Assembly: GCF_005144715.1 (NCBI RefSeq)
Contig: NZ_SWKR01000002.1
Span: forward strand, 1,434,146-1,498,145
Direction of reading: 5' to 3'
Length of the DNA stretch: 64,000 nt
Origin: Sphingomonas baiyangensis
Lineage (GTDB): Bacteria; Pseudomonadota; Alphaproteobacteria; Sphingomonadales; Sphingomonadaceae
Translations under genes and position numbers: made by a program
In this document: one piece after another, positions 1 to 9,184 of the stretch
Layout: each line of letters starts with the position of its first letter
Numbering within the stretch: the first letter of the stretch is position 1
Notes under the pieces: generated by a model
Seen by the model: the letters and a program-made list of their open reading frames with translations, nothing else
Told to the model about the DNA's origin: nothing
Databases searched by the model: none

Positions 1-96
1 TTGCCGGCAACGGGCAGCGTGGTGATCGCCACCCCGCTCAAGATCGAGGGCGGATCGGGCAGCCCCTTGCGCGTGCTCGCGCTCGTCGCAGACTGA
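1..96 (+). CDS. C-terminal end of a cyclase-family (PF04199-like) hydrolase, partial
   Basis: Only the last 31 codons of this gene are inside the window; frame 1 is open from base 1 to a TGA at 94-96. The tail contains TPLKIEGGSGSPLRVLAL, which resembles the C-terminus of cyclase-family proteins, the metal-dependent hydrolase family that includes kynurenine formamidases. The next gene, iorA, starts 4 bases after the stop, so the two are probably cotranscribed. If it is a formamidase, a place in tryptophan breakdown beside an arylpyruvate oxidoreductase would make sense, but that is inference from a short tail. Confidence 0.55.
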   Translation: MPATGSVVIATPLKIEGGSGSPLRVLALVAD

Positions 97-100
97 GCGC

Positions 101-2224
101 GTGGCCGAGCGATCGTTCGCGGCCGAAGTCGAGCAACTGCGCATCGGCGCGGGCGAGACGTTTCATGGCGAGGGCATCCTGGCCGTCACCAAGGCGCTGC
201 TGCAATCGGGCGTCGCCTATGTCGGCGGCTATCAGGGATCGCCGATCAGCCACCTGATGGACGTGTTCGCCGACGCCAACGACCTGATGGCCGAGCTGGG
301 CGTGCATTTCGAGGCGAGCGCGAGCGAGGCGACGGCGGCGGCGATGCTCGCGGCTTCGGTCAACTATCCGCTGCGCGGTGCCGTCGCATGGAAATCGGTG
401 GTCGGCACCAATGTCGCCTCCGATGCGCTCTCCAACGTGGCCTCGGGCGGCGTGACGGGCGGCGCGCTGGTGATCCTCGGTGAGGATTATGGCGAAGGCT
501 CGTCGATCATGCAGGAGCGCACGCACGCCTTCGCGATGAAGTCGCAGATGTGGCTGCTCGATCCGCGGCCCGATCTGGGGCTGATGGTCGACATGGTCGA
601 GCAGGGCTTCCGCCTGTCCGAAGCCTCTGCCACGCCGGTGATGCTCGAACTGCGCGTGCGGGCATGCCACATGACGGGCAGCTTCGTCGCGCGCGACAAT
701 CGTCGTCCGCCGATGACGGTGGGCGAGGCGGCGGCCAATCCGGTACGCGACACCGACCGCATCGTGCTGCCGCCGGCCAATTTCCTGCACGAACACGAGA
801 AGATCGAGCAACGGTGGCCGGCTGCGATCGACTATGTACGCGACGCGAAGCTCAACGAACGCTTCGGGCCTGACGAGGATGACATCGGCATCATCGTGCA
901 GGGCGGGCTGTTCAATACGCTCAATCGCGCGCTCGAGCTGATCGGGTTATCGAACGCATGGGGCGACACCGCACTGCCCGTGCACGTTCTCAACTGCGTC
1001 TATCCGCTCGTGCCCGACGAGATCGCAGCCTTTTGTGCGGGAAAGCACGCGGTGCTGATCGTCGAGGAAGGCCAGCCCGAATTCATCGAGCACGAGCTCA
1101 ACACGCTGGTGCGGCGCGCCGACCTTCAAACGGCGATCGTCGGCAAGGCAGTGCTGCCGCGCGCGGGCGAATATACCGGACAGGTGTTGCGCGAGGGGCT
1201 GGCGAAGTTCCTGCGCGAATGGGCGCCCGATCGCGCGCCCGTCGAAACGCCGCTTGCCGCCCCCGCCGTCACGCCGGCGATGGTCCCGCAGCGACCGGCG
1301 GGGTTCTGCACCGGCTGCCCCGAGCGACCGATCTTCTCGGCCATGAAGCTGGTGCAGCGCGAGCTGGGCGAGTTCCACGTATCGGCCGATATCGGCTGCC
1401 ATCTGTTCTCGATCCTGCCGCCGTTCCACATCGGCAACACGACGATGGGATATGGCCTGGGCAGCGCGGGAGCCTCGGCGTTCAAGCCTGCCGGCAAGCG
1501 CGCGATCGCGATGATGGGCGATGGCGGCTTCTGGCACAACGGCCTCACCTCGGGCATCGGCAACGCGGTGTTCAACAAGGACGACACGCTCACCATCATC
1601 GTCGACAATGGCTATTCGGCGGCGACCGGCGGGCAGGACATTCCGTCGTCCAAGGCGTTCAACAAGGCGCGCGTCACCAACAACCCCATCGAGCGCGCGG
1701 TGCGTGGCGTCGGCGTAGGCTGGGCGCGGACGATGACGCGCACCTATGACGTGGGCGGCATGCGCGACGCCATCCGCGACGCAGTGACCAGTCCCGAAAA
1801 GGGTCCGAAGGTGCTGATCGCGCAGTCAGAATGCCAGCTCAACCGCCAGCGACGCGTGAAGCCGGCGATGGCGAAAGCGATCAAGGCCGGCAATCGCGTG
1901 GTGCGCGAGCGCTTCGGCGTCGATCCCGATACGTGCACCGGCGATCATGCTTGCATCCGCCTTTCGGGCTGCCCCAGCCTGACGATCCGCGACAATCCCG
2001 ATCCGCTGCGGCAGGACCCCGTGGCGCATGTCGACAATAGCTGCGTCGGCTGCGGCGTGTGCGGCGAGGTGAGCCACGCGGCGGTGCTGTGTCCGTCCTT
2101 CTACAAGGCGCAGCTGGTGTTTAACCCGACGCGATGGGACCGGATGCGCGCGGCGATGCGCGACTGGTGGATCGGACTATTGCAGCGCCACGAGACGCGC
2201 AGCCGGCTCGCGCGCGGTTTCTGA
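101..2224 (+). CDS. iorA: indolepyruvate ferredoxin oxidoreductase, alpha subunit (IorA type)
   Basis: Thiamine-diphosphate enzyme that oxidatively decarboxylates arylpyruvates, the deaminated aromatic amino acids, to aryl-acetyl-CoA. The 707-residue product has an N-terminal pyrimidine-binding domain, a central domain and a C-terminal TPP-binding domain with GDGG at residues 473-476, followed near residues 500-510 by VDNGYSAATGG. The C-terminus carries iron-sulfur cysteines: C612, C618 and C624-P, then C648, C651, C654 and C664-P. The first set is spaced C-x5-C-x5-C and has only three cysteines, unlike a classical 8-cysteine ferredoxin domain. The start is a GTG just after the upstream cyclase stop. 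iorB follows 9 bases downstream, so the two subunits form one unit. Confidence 0.93.
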   Translation: MAERSFAAEVEQLRIGAGETFHGEGILAVTKALLQSGVAYVGGYQGSPISHLMDVFADANDLMAELGVHFEASASEATAAAMLAASVNYPLRGAVAWKSVVGTNVASDALSNVASGGVTGGALVILGEDYGEGSSIMQERTHAFAMKSQMWLLDPRPDLGLMVDMVEQGFRLSEASATPVMLELRVRACHMTGSFVARDNRRPPMTVGEAAANPVRDTDRIVLPPANFLHEHEKIEQRWPAAIDYVRDAKLNERFGPDEDDIGIIVQGGLFNTLNRALELIGLSNAWGDTALPVHVLNCVYPLVPDEIAAFCAGKHAVLIVEEGQPEFIEHELNTLVRRADLQTAIVGKAVLPRAGEYTGQVLREGLAKFLREWAPDRAPVETPLAAPAVTPAMVPQRPAGFCTGCPERPIFSAMKLVQRELGEFHVSADIGCHLFSILPPFHIGNTTMGYGLGSAGASAFKPAGKRAIAMMGDGGFWHNGLTSGIGNAVFNKDDTLTIIVDNGYSAATGGQDIPSSKAFNKARVTNNPIERAVRGVGVGWARTMTRTYDVGGMRDAIRDAVTSPEKGPKVLIAQSECQLNRQRRVKPAMAKAIKAGNRVVRERFGVDPDTCTGDHACIRLSGCPSLTIRDNPDPLRQDPVAHVDNSCVGCGVCGEVSHAAVLCPSFYKAQLVFNPTRWDRMRAAMRDWWIGLLQRHETRSRLARGF

Positions 2225-2233
2225 GAGGACGGC

Positions 2234-3709
2234 ATGGCCAGCGACACGCGCATATCGATCGCCATTCTGGGGCTGGGTGGCCAGGGCGGCGGCGTACTCG
2301 CCGACTGGATCGTCCAGCTCGGCGAGGCCGCGGGCTTCGTCACGCAGGGAACCTCGGTCCCCGGCGTCGCGCAGCGCACCGGATCGACCGTCTATTACAT
2401 TGAGTGGATGCGCGCGGGTGATCGTCGGCCGGTGCTGGCGCTGATGCCCGTGCCGGGCGATGTCGACATCGTCATCGCCTCCGAATTGATGGAAGCCGGG
2501 CGTGCGATGCTGCGGGGATTCGTGAGCGATCGCACCACGCTGATCGCCTCGACGCACCGCGTGTACGCGATTGCCGAGAAATCGGCGCCGGGCGACGGGC
2601 GCGCGAGCGACGAGCGGATTCTCGCAGCGGCGCGCGAGCGATCGGCGCGCTTCATCGGCTTCGACATGGATGCCGCCGCGATCGCGGCGGGCAGCGTCAT
2701 CTCGTCGACGCTGTTTGGCGCGCTTGCAGCGTCGGAAGCGCTGCCGGTTCCGCGCAGCGCGTTCGAGGATGCGATCCGCGCCGGTGGCAAGGCAGTCGAG
2801 GCGAGCCTGCGCGCATTTGCGGCAGGCCATGATGCCGCGCGCTCGGCGCCCGCGGCGCTGCCCGACGCGCGCCCTGTGCTGGTGCCCCCGGTTCCGACCA
2901 CAGTGGCGGGCCGCAGGATTGCCGATCGCATCGTGGCGCATCTGCCCGCTCCCGCGCATCCTTTCGCGCTCGAAGGCGCGCGGCGGCTGATGGACTATCA
3001 GGACGATGGCTATGCGCGCCTCTATCTCGATCGGCTCGAGGCGCTGGCTGCGCTCGATCCCGATGGGCTGCTGACCGCCGAAGCCGCGCGACATCTAGCG
3101 TTGTGGATGGCGTATGAGGACACGATCCGCGTCGCCGGGCTCAAGGTGCGCGAAAGCCGGACCGCGCGCGTGCGTGCCGAAGTGCGTGCGCAGCCGGGAC
3201 AGATCCTCGGACTGGTCGAGTATATGCATCCGCGCTTCGAGGAAATCTGCGAGACGTTGCCCGCAGGCATCGGCGCGCGGCTGCTCGCCGGCGAACGGTG
3301 GCGGCGGCTCCTGGCGCCACGCTTCGAGAAGGGCCGCCATGTCGAGACGAGCGGCATCCGCTGGTTCACGGCGATGCGCCTGCTGTCCGCGATGCGGCGC
3401 TTCCGCCGGGGAACGCTCAAATACCGCGTCGAGCAGGCACGGATCGAGGACTGGCTGGCGCGTATCACCACTGCCGCTCGATCGGACCCGGCACTCGCGC
3501 TCGAGCTCGTGCGGTGCCAGCGCCTCATCAAGGGCTATGGCGATACGCACGTGCGCGGATGGGACAAGTTCACGCGGCTGATGGCTGCGGCGGAAAACAT
3601 GGCGGGCCGCAGCGACGCTGGTGCTCGACTCGCGATGCTGCGCGAGGCGGCGCTTGCCGACGAAAGCGGGTCGGCGCTCGATGCGGAACTTGCCCGACTC
3701 GCGGCCTGA
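2234..3709 (+). CDS. iorB: indolepyruvate oxidoreductase beta subunit with DUF6537-like C-terminal extension
   Basis: Partner subunit of IorA. Residues 1-200 form the pyruvate/ketoisovalerate oxidoreductase gamma-type domain, with the glycine-rich motif GLGGQGGG at residues 13-20 and TQGTSVPGVAQRTGST just after it. The protein is 491 residues, far longer than the roughly 200-residue archaeal IorB. The extra C-terminal half (about 230-480) is helical and Arg/Ala-rich and matches the DUF6537-type extension known in proteobacterial IorB proteins. Its role is not known. The stop overlaps the start region of the MarR gene by 29 bases, which suggests one transcript of cyclase, iorA, iorB and marR. 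Confidence 0.9.
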   Translation: MASDTRISIAILGLGGQGGGVLADWIVQLGEAAGFVTQGTSVPGVAQRTGSTVYYIEWMRAGDRRPVLALMPVPGDVDIVIASELMEAGRAMLRGFVSDRTTLIASTHRVYAIAEKSAPGDGRASDERILAAARERSARFIGFDMDAAAIAAGSVISSTLFGALAASEALPVPRSAFEDAIRAGGKAVEASLRAFAAGHDAARSAPAALPDARPVLVPPVPTTVAGRRIADRIVAHLPAPAHPFALEGARRLMDYQDDGYARLYLDRLEALAALDPDGLLTAEAARHLALWMAYEDTIRVAGLKVRESRTARVRAEVRAQPGQILGLVEYMHPRFEEICETLPAGIGARLLAGERWRRLLAPRFEKGRHVETSGIRWFTAMRLLSAMRRFRRGTLKYRVEQARIEDWLARITTAARSDPALALELVRCQRLIKGYGDTHVRGWDKFTRLMAAAENMAGRSDAGARLAMLREAALADESGSALDAELARLAA

Positions 3710-4229
3710 GCGCCCGTTGCCAGTCGACCTGACGCCGCCTACGGCCTGCCGCGTGCCGCCGATCGATCCCTTCGAGGCCGCCGACCCGGGTACCAGCGCG
3801 TTCCGGGTCGAGCGCTATCCCTTCTATCTGCTCAACCGGCTGGTGGGGCGGTACAACGGCATCATCGAAGCGCGGCTGCGCACGATCGACCTCGATATCC
3901 CGTCTTGGCGGGTGTTGATGATCCTTGGCGAAGCCAGCCCGCGTGGCACGCGCGCGATCGCCGATGCCGCGGTCATCAACCTGTCGACGATGACACGTAT
4001 CGTGCAACGCATGGTCGGCGCCGGCCTCGTCACGGCAGCATCGAGTCCGGAGGATGCCCGCATCACGCTTGTCGACCTGACGCCGGTGGGGCAGGCCCGG
4101 CTCGCCGAGGCGCGACGCGTCACGGCGCCGATCTTCGGCCATCTGGTTCAGGGGTTCGCCGCCGACGAATTCGAGCAGCTGATCGCGATGCTGGGCCGGA
4201 TGCACGCCAATCTGGCGCCGCTTTCGTAG
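3681..4229 (+). CDS. MarR-family transcriptional regulator
   Basis: A 182-residue winged-helix regulator. The central part (about 50-130) has the MarR layout: an RLVGRYNGIIEARL dimerisation helix, SWRVLMILGE, the recognition region INLSTMTRIVQRMVGAGLV and a beta wing with SPEDARITLVDLTPVG. An open reading frame extends back to 3621, but an ATG at 3681 gives a more usual length. It overlaps the end of iorB by 29 bases. Being last in the cyclase-iorAB unit, it probably controls that unit and perhaps the facing operon on the other strand, in response to an aromatic acid. The ligand is unknown. Confidence 0.85.
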   Translation: MRNLPDSRPERPLPVDLTPPTACRVPPIDPFEAADPGTSAFRVERYPFYLLNRLVGRYNGIIEARLRTIDLDIPSWRVLMILGEASPRGTRAIADAAVINLSTMTRIVQRMVGAGLVTAASSPEDARITLVDLTPVGQARLAEARRVTAPIFGHLVQGFAADEFEQLIAMLGRMHANLAPLS

Positions 4230-4240
4230 CATTCCCGACG

Positions 4241-5533
4241 CTAGGCGCGACCCCTGCGCGATCGAAGATAGGCCATCGCCATCAGCGCCTCGGGCGCGAA
4301 GCGCGCCAGCGCATGAAGGCGCACCAGCGCCGGCCGGGTGAGCGGGACTGGCAGGGGCAGGTCGCGATTTCCCGAAACCCAGCGAGCTACTTCGCGGCCG
4401 AGCATCGCGTTGATCGACAGGCCGCGACCGTTGCATGCCTGGATCGCGATCGCGTCGTCCCCGAGGTCGTAGAGCGCCGGCAGCAGCGAGGGGTTGATGC
4501 GCGCCAGGCCTCTCCACAGAAACCGGATCTCGACACCAGCCAGCGGCGGGAAATGCTCCGCCAGCCGGCGGACCGCCTCACGCCGCATCGCGGCGTCGCC
4601 GCGCACCATCAGCGAGGCGGGAAAGGCTGAGACGAGATGGCCGTGTCCGTCATAGCGCGCGGTGAAGATATAGGGCGTCTTGTCTGTGAATCCGCTGCCC
4701 GACGGCACCACGTGCGCGCGCATCGCCTCGTCGAGCGGCGCAGTCGCAAATTCGACGACACGCAGCGGAAGCGTCGTGCGCGCAAGCGCCGGGTGCAGCG
4801 CCGCGTTGCCGCCGTTCGCGGCCAGCACCAGACGACGGGCACGGACGCTCCCGCGCGGGGTGACTGCCACCCAGTGCGAGCCCTCACGCTTCAACGTCTT
4901 CACGGGGCTGTCGGCGTGGCAGATCGCGCCGGCTCGCATGGCGGCAGCAACGAGCCCGCGCGTGAGCGCCAGCGGATTAAGGCTGCCGCCCGCGCCGAAC
5001 CGCAGCGCGCCGAGATACCCGCCATATCCTAGCGCGCGCTGCGTGCCGGCGGCGTCAACTGTCTCGACGGCGAAACCACGCGCGGACCATTGGGCCGCAC
5101 GTGCCTGCTGCTGCGCCAGAATGGCGGCGGTATGTGCGGGCGTCCAGAAACCGTTCTCGCGTGAATCGCAGGCGATGCCCAGGCGCCGCGCAAGCGCAAA
5201 GGTGGCCGCGGCCGATTCGCCGACGAAGCGCGTCAGGCGCTCGCCCTGCTCGCGACCGAACAGTGCGACGATGGCGTCGGGATCGTGGCGGATATAGTCA
5301 GGCGCGATCAGCCCGCCGCTCTGGCCCGTCGCGCCGTCGCCGAAGTCGCCTTTCTCGAGAAGGACGACGTCGGTGCCCGCCTCGGCGAGGTGCAACGCCG
5401 TCGACGCACCGGCAATGCCGCCGCCGATCACCAGTATCTCGGTATCGAACCGTCCGACGAGCGGATCGGTGGGGGGCGCAGACGCGGCCGTTGCCCGCCA
5501 GAGCGACCCCTCCCCCAATGCGGCACGCTTCAT
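4241..5533 (-). CDS. FAD-dependent oxidoreductase of the DAO family (amino-acid or amine oxidase-like)
   Basis: A 430-residue DAO-fold flavoprotein. The Rossmann dinucleotide motif VIGGGIAGASTALHLAEAG lies at residues 35-53, followed by the EKGDFGDGATGQSGG segment typical of D-amino-acid dehydrogenases and gamma-glutamylputrescine oxidases. The C-terminal ACNGRGLSINAMLGREVA segment is the usual second FAD contact. It is the last gene of a four-gene operon and its ATG overlaps the TGA of the upstream transporter (ATGA). The context suggests oxidative deamination of an amino acid or amine taken up by that transporter; the keto acid could feed IorAB on the opposite strand. The substrate is inferred, not seen. 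Confidence 0.85.
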   Translation of the reverse strand: MKRAALGEGSLWRATAASAPPTDPLVGRFDTEILVIGGGIAGASTALHLAEAGTDVVLLEKGDFGDGATGQSGGLIAPDYIRHDPDAIVALFGREQGERLTRFVGESAAATFALARRLGIACDSRENGFWTPAHTAAILAQQQARAAQWSARGFAVETVDAAGTQRALGYGGYLGALRFGAGGSLNPLALTRGLVAAAMRAGAICHADSPVKTLKREGSHWVAVTPRGSVRARRLVLAANGGNAALHPALARTTLPLRVVEFATAPLDEAMRAHVVPSGSGFTDKTPYIFTARYDGHGHLVSAFPASLMVRGDAAMRREAVRRLAEHFPPLAGVEIRFLWRGLARINPSLLPALYDLGDDAIAIQACNGRGLSINAMLGREVARWVSGNRDLPLPVPLTRPALVRLHALARFAPEALMAMAYLRSRRGRA

Positions 5534-6444
5534 GCGGCGGCGACCGACCCTGCGGCTTCGGGCGGTGGCGCATGCCGCACGCCGCGCCGTGCCAGCGCCA
5601 CGAAGGCGAGCACGAACAGCAGCGCGATCGGCGTGTTCATGATCATCGGCAGCGACATCTCATTGTTGCCGACGATCGAGACCGCGATGAAAAGCGCGGT
5701 GCCCTCCTGCCGCATCAGATGTTCGATACCGATCGCCACGCGCTGTTCACGCCCCAGTCGCAGCACTCTGCCCAGCGCGAGCACGGCCAGCAGGGTCAGC
5801 GCATTGATCGCGACGGTGATCCAGACCAGCGCGCCCAGATTCGCGCGAAGCGTTGGAATCTGATCGACGAGGATGAACCCGAACGAGGTGAAGAGCACGA
5901 TCATCGCGGCGAGCTTCACTGGCCCTTTGACCGCGAGCGCAAAGCCCGGCCGCCATGCGCGCAACGCGAAACCGAGGCCGGCAGGCAGCAGGGTGATCGA
6001 GAAGATGTCCCAGACGAACGCCCCGAGCGGCACGCGAACTTCGGCTTCGACCCCGAGGAAATGCAGGATGGCGAAGTGCGCGTAGAAGGGCACCACGAAC
6101 ATGTAGATGATGCTGAGCAGCAAGGTGAGCGACATCGACAGCGCGAGATCGCCCTTGGCCATGTCGGTGAACAGGTTCGAGAGCATGCCGCCCGGCGTGG
6201 TCGCGAGCAGGATGAAGCCGACCGCAAGCGCCGGCGTGGGTGCGACGGTCAACGCCATTGCGAGCCCGATCAGCGGCGGCACCACCAACATGCTGGCGAT
6301 GCCGATGAACAGCGCGCGACGACCATGCACGAGGCGGCGGAAATCATCGGTCGTGAGCGAGAGCCCCATCACCACCATGATGCAGACCAGCGAGCCCGGC
6401 AGCAGCCAGCCGCTCATGATCGCCATCAACGCGGCATAGCTCAT
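5530..6444 (-). CDS. bile acid:sodium symporter (BASS) family transporter
   Basis: A 304-residue integral membrane protein with about nine or ten hydrophobic segments and the BASS/SBF layout, including FILLATTPGGMLSNLFTDMAKGD in the first half and EGTALFIAVSIVGNNEMSLPM in the second half. Family members move organic acids such as bile acids, pantoate or 2-keto acids with sodium. The open frame runs far upstream, but the ATG at 6444 overlaps the TGA of the DUF3830 gene and begins the first membrane helix. The stop overlaps the start of the FAD oxidoreductase. It probably imports or exports the acid handled by this operon. Confidence 0.87.
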   Translation of the reverse strand: MSYAALMAIMSGWLLPGSLVCIMVVMGLSLTTDDFRRLVHGRRALFIGIASMLVVPPLIGLAMALTVAPTPALAVGFILLATTPGGMLSNLFTDMAKGDLALSMSLTLLLSIIYMFVVPFYAHFAILHFLGVEAEVRVPLGAFVWDIFSITLLPAGLGFALRAWRPGFALAVKGPVKLAAMIVLFTSFGFILVDQIPTLRANLGALVWITVAINALTLLAVLALGRVLRLGREQRVAIGIEHLMRQEGTALFIAVSIVGNNEMSLPMIMNTPIALLFVLAFVALARRGVRHAPPPEAAGSVAAA

Positions 6445-6929
6445 GGTGCAGGCTCGATCGTGATGGTGCAGGCGCCATTGGCGCGGATCGTACGGCAATC
6501 GGCCTGCGCCTTGGCCAGATCGTCGTTCACGATGCGTGCGGCGACGTTGGCGCGCAGCCATCCGAACGGCATGAGCAGCCGCCCGCCACCGCCGTAGAAC
6601 AGCCCGACATCGAAGAAGTTGCCCGGCGGCAGTCCCTTGATGCTGCCGGCGGCGAGCGAGGCAAGCACGACATCGCCGCATTCGGGATAGGCCGTCGCGT
6701 TCTCCTCGGCGATCAGCTGCTCCGCGAGCGCGTCGGGCAGGCTCGCGGCCGGCATCGGAATCGAGATTTCCGGGCCGGTCCACATCGCATGGACAGCGCC
6801 GAAGCTCGCGCGCCGTTCCGCCAGCGCACGCAGGAACGCGCAGCTTAGCGGCGCTTGCGCCTCCAGCAGTTCGCAGCGGGCCGAAAGGCCCGAGCGGGGC
6901 TCGGACAGGCGGATATGGCGCATCGTCAC
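6441..6929 (-). CDS. DUF3830 family protein (cyclophilin-like fold)
   Basis: A 162-residue soluble protein that fits DUF3830. It shows the family features LLEAQAPLSCAFLRAL near residues 21-36, an AVHAMWTGPEISIPMP strand, EENATAYPECGDVV, and a YGGGGRLLMPFGWLRAN segment in place of the usual fold-closing FAYG region. Members have a cyclophilin-like barrel and no firmly known activity. The start is GTG at 6929, whose GTGA overlaps the stop of the S9 peptidase; an ATG two codons later is possible. Its ATGA coupling to the BASS transporter argues for a shared pathway, perhaps as a small-molecule-binding or isomerase partner. Confidence 0.8.
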   Translation of the reverse strand: MTMRHIRLSEPRSGLSARCELLEAQAPLSCAFLRALAERRASFGAVHAMWTGPEISIPMPAASLPDALAEQLIAEENATAYPECGDVVLASLAAGSIKGLPPGNFFDVGLFYGGGGRLLMPFGWLRANVAARIVNDDLAKAQADCRTIRANGACTITIEPAP

Positions 6930-9184
6930 TCGCTTTCGCCGGCGACCGAACCGGGCCGCAGGTGGCGGTCGAAGAAATCGGCCATCTTGCGGAAGGCGAA
7001 ACGCGTCTGCGCAAGATTGTCGCTTGCCCAGGCGTGGTTCGCGCCCGGCAGCGTGACCAGTTCATGCTGCACGCCGGCGGCGATCATACGCTCGGTCGCG
7101 GCCACGGTATCCGAATAGAGCACCACCGGATCGCGGGTGCCGTGGATCAGCAGCACCGGGTCCTTGATCTTGTCGACATGGTAGAGCGCCGATTGCGCCT
7201 CATAGCGTGCCGGCATGTCGCTGCCCTCGGGCGGCCCCATCACCCACATCTGCGAGGGATAGGCGTGCCACACATTGGTGGCAGGCGCGCCGGCGATACC
7301 GGCGGCGTAAACGCCGGGCTTCTTCGCCAGAGACATGAGCGTCATCAGCCCGCCATAGCTCGAACCCCAGATACCGACGCGCGCCGGATCGACATATCCC
7401 TTGGCGACGAGATGGCGCACGCCGCTTTCGAGATCGTCGATATCGGCCTGCCCATAGCTGTGGTGCAGCCCCTGATTGTGCTCGCGGCCCTGGCCCCAAC
7501 TGCCGCGCACATTGACGTTGAGCACGATATAGCCGCGCGAGACGAGATACTGGTCGAACAGCGCGGTGGGGTGCGCGGTCCTGCCGCCCCACTGGTTGCG
7601 TACCGAATCGGAGTAAACCGATCCGACGATCAGCGGATAGCGCCGGCCCGGCCGGTAATTGGCGGGCAGGCTGAGGCGCCCGACCAGCGGCTTGCCGTCG
7701 ACATGGCTCGGAAACTCGACATAGCCGATATTGGCCCAGGTCTGACGGGCGAATTCGGGGCGGGGCGAATGGGTGATCCGCCGGCCAGTGCCGGGCTGCG
7801 CGGCATCGACGATCATCAGCTCGTGCGGCGTGCGATCGTCGGACCACAGCGTGGCGATACGGCCGTGATCGGGCGAATAGACGGGATCGTGGCTGCCATT
7901 CGCCGCCGGCGTGAGCTGGCGAACGGCTCCGCCGGCAAAGGGCACGCGGTAGACCTGACGATCGGTCAGATAGCTCTTGTTGGCGACGAACAGCAGGTCG
8001 CGGCGATCGCGATCGACGGTGAAGCTCGCGATTTCCCAGCGGCCGCTGGTGATCGCGCGCGGCTTCGATCGCGCGGTCTTCTGGTGATAGAGGTGCAGCC
8101 AGCCGTCACGATCGGTGAGGATGACGAGGCCGTCATCGTCGGGCGCCCAGGCGACCTGCCAGTCGGGGCGCAGGTGCTTCGGCTCCGAATGGCTGTAGAA
8201 GCGCTCGCGTTTTCCGGTGGCGGTGTCCCACATCCAGATGACGTGATCGTTGGCGAGGAGGTCGCTTTCGCTGACGAACAGCCGGTCGCCGCGCCCCGAC
8301 AGCCCGTAGCTCCAGACATGGTGCCGCGCATTAGGCCGCTCGAACATGCGCGCAGTGCCGCTCGCCACATCGACGACACCAACGGTGTAGCGCGTTACTT
8401 CCTCGCCCGGAAAGGCGCGCTCGACGCGGTTGTTCTGCGCGGCGCCGCCGGCATAATAGAGGATGTCGCGCTCGGGCATCAGGCGGTTGTCGGCGAGCGT
8501 GAATGCGATTCTGCGACCGCCGGCAGCCCATTGATAGTTCTCGACGTAGATTTTCGGATCCGCGCGGTCGCCGGCGAGATACCGCGTCGAGCCGTCGTCG
8601 CGCGCGTCGAGCGGTCGCGCCCACAGCAGCCCGCCCGAGACGTTGCGATTGCCCGCGTCCACCGCGTTGCCCGAGACGAATGCAAGATGCCGCCGATCGG
8701 GCGAGAGCGCGAGTTGGCGGACGGCGCGCTTGTCGCGCTCGACGGCTTCGTCGCGACCCGCCGCATCGACGATGTGCAGCCGGCCGCCCAGCACATAGGC
8801 GAAGCGGCCTTCGTCGTTCAGGAATACCGCTTCGCTGACGCCGCGCGCGCCCTGTTCGGCTGGCGACGCCTGCCCGTGAAAGGTCAGCCGCCGCTTTTCG
8901 CCGGTGACGGCATCGGCACTCCATACATCGCGAAAGCTAGCGCCCGCGTCGTTCCACAGGAACAGGATCCTGCGGCCATCGGGCGACCAGGCGAAGCCCG
9001 AAGGCGGGGTGCCCACGATGCTGACGGGCTGGTACAGCGCATCGAGATCGAGGCTGGTGCCGGCCACCGCGGCGCCCCCGTGAACCGGCGCGTGCGGCCA
9101 CGGCCTCTCGGGCGACTGCGCCCAGACCGTTGCCGAAAGACTAAGGGCAAAGCCGGCGACCGTCGTGATTATTCCCCGCTGCAC
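6926..9184 (-). CDS. S9 family peptidase (dipeptidyl-peptidase IV / prolyl oligopeptidase class), secreted
   Basis: A periplasmic serine peptidase of about 752 residues: a signal peptide (GFALSLSATVWA before QS), a beta-propeller domain (about 40-490) and an alpha/beta hydrolase domain. The catalytic triad is visible: Ser609 in GSSYGG, Asp685 in HGTRDPVV and His717 in GANHAW. The open frame reaches a TTG at 9202, but the GTG at 9184 has a GGGGGA ribosome site about 5 bases ahead and places the signal peptide correctly. It is first in the operon with DUF3830, the transporter and the FAD oxidoreductase, so it may release dipeptides or amino acids for uptake and deamination. Confidence 0.92.
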   Translation of the reverse strand: MQRGIITTVAGFALSLSATVWAQSPERPWPHAPVHGGAAVAGTSLDLDALYQPVSIVGTPPSGFAWSPDGRRILFLWNDAGASFRDVWSADAVTGEKRRLTFHGQASPAEQGARGVSEAVFLNDEGRFAYVLGGRLHIVDAAGRDEAVERDKRAVRQLALSPDRRHLAFVSGNAVDAGNRNVSGGLLWARPLDARDDGSTRYLAGDRADPKIYVENYQWAAGGRRIAFTLADNRLMPERDILYYAGGAAQNNRVERAFPGEEVTRYTVGVVDVASGTARMFERPNARHHVWSYGLSGRGDRLFVSESDLLANDHVIWMWDTATGKRERFYSHSEPKHLRPDWQVAWAPDDDGLVILTDRDGWLHLYHQKTARSKPRAITSGRWEIASFTVDRDRRDLLFVANKSYLTDRQVYRVPFAGGAVRQLTPAANGSHDPVYSPDHGRIATLWSDDRTPHELMIVDAAQPGTGRRITHSPRPEFARQTWANIGYVEFPSHVDGKPLVGRLSLPANYRPGRRYPLIVGSVYSDSVRNQWGGRTAHPTALFDQYLVSRGYIVLNVNVRGSWGQGREHNQGLHHSYGQADIDDLESGVRHLVAKGYVDPARVGIWGSSYGGLMTLMSLAKKPGVYAAGIAGAPATNVWHAYPSQMWVMGPPEGSDMPARYEAQSALYHVDKIKDPVLLIHGTRDPVVLYSDTVAATERMIAAGVQHELVTLPGANHAWASDNLAQTRFAFRKMADFFDRHLRPGSVAGESE

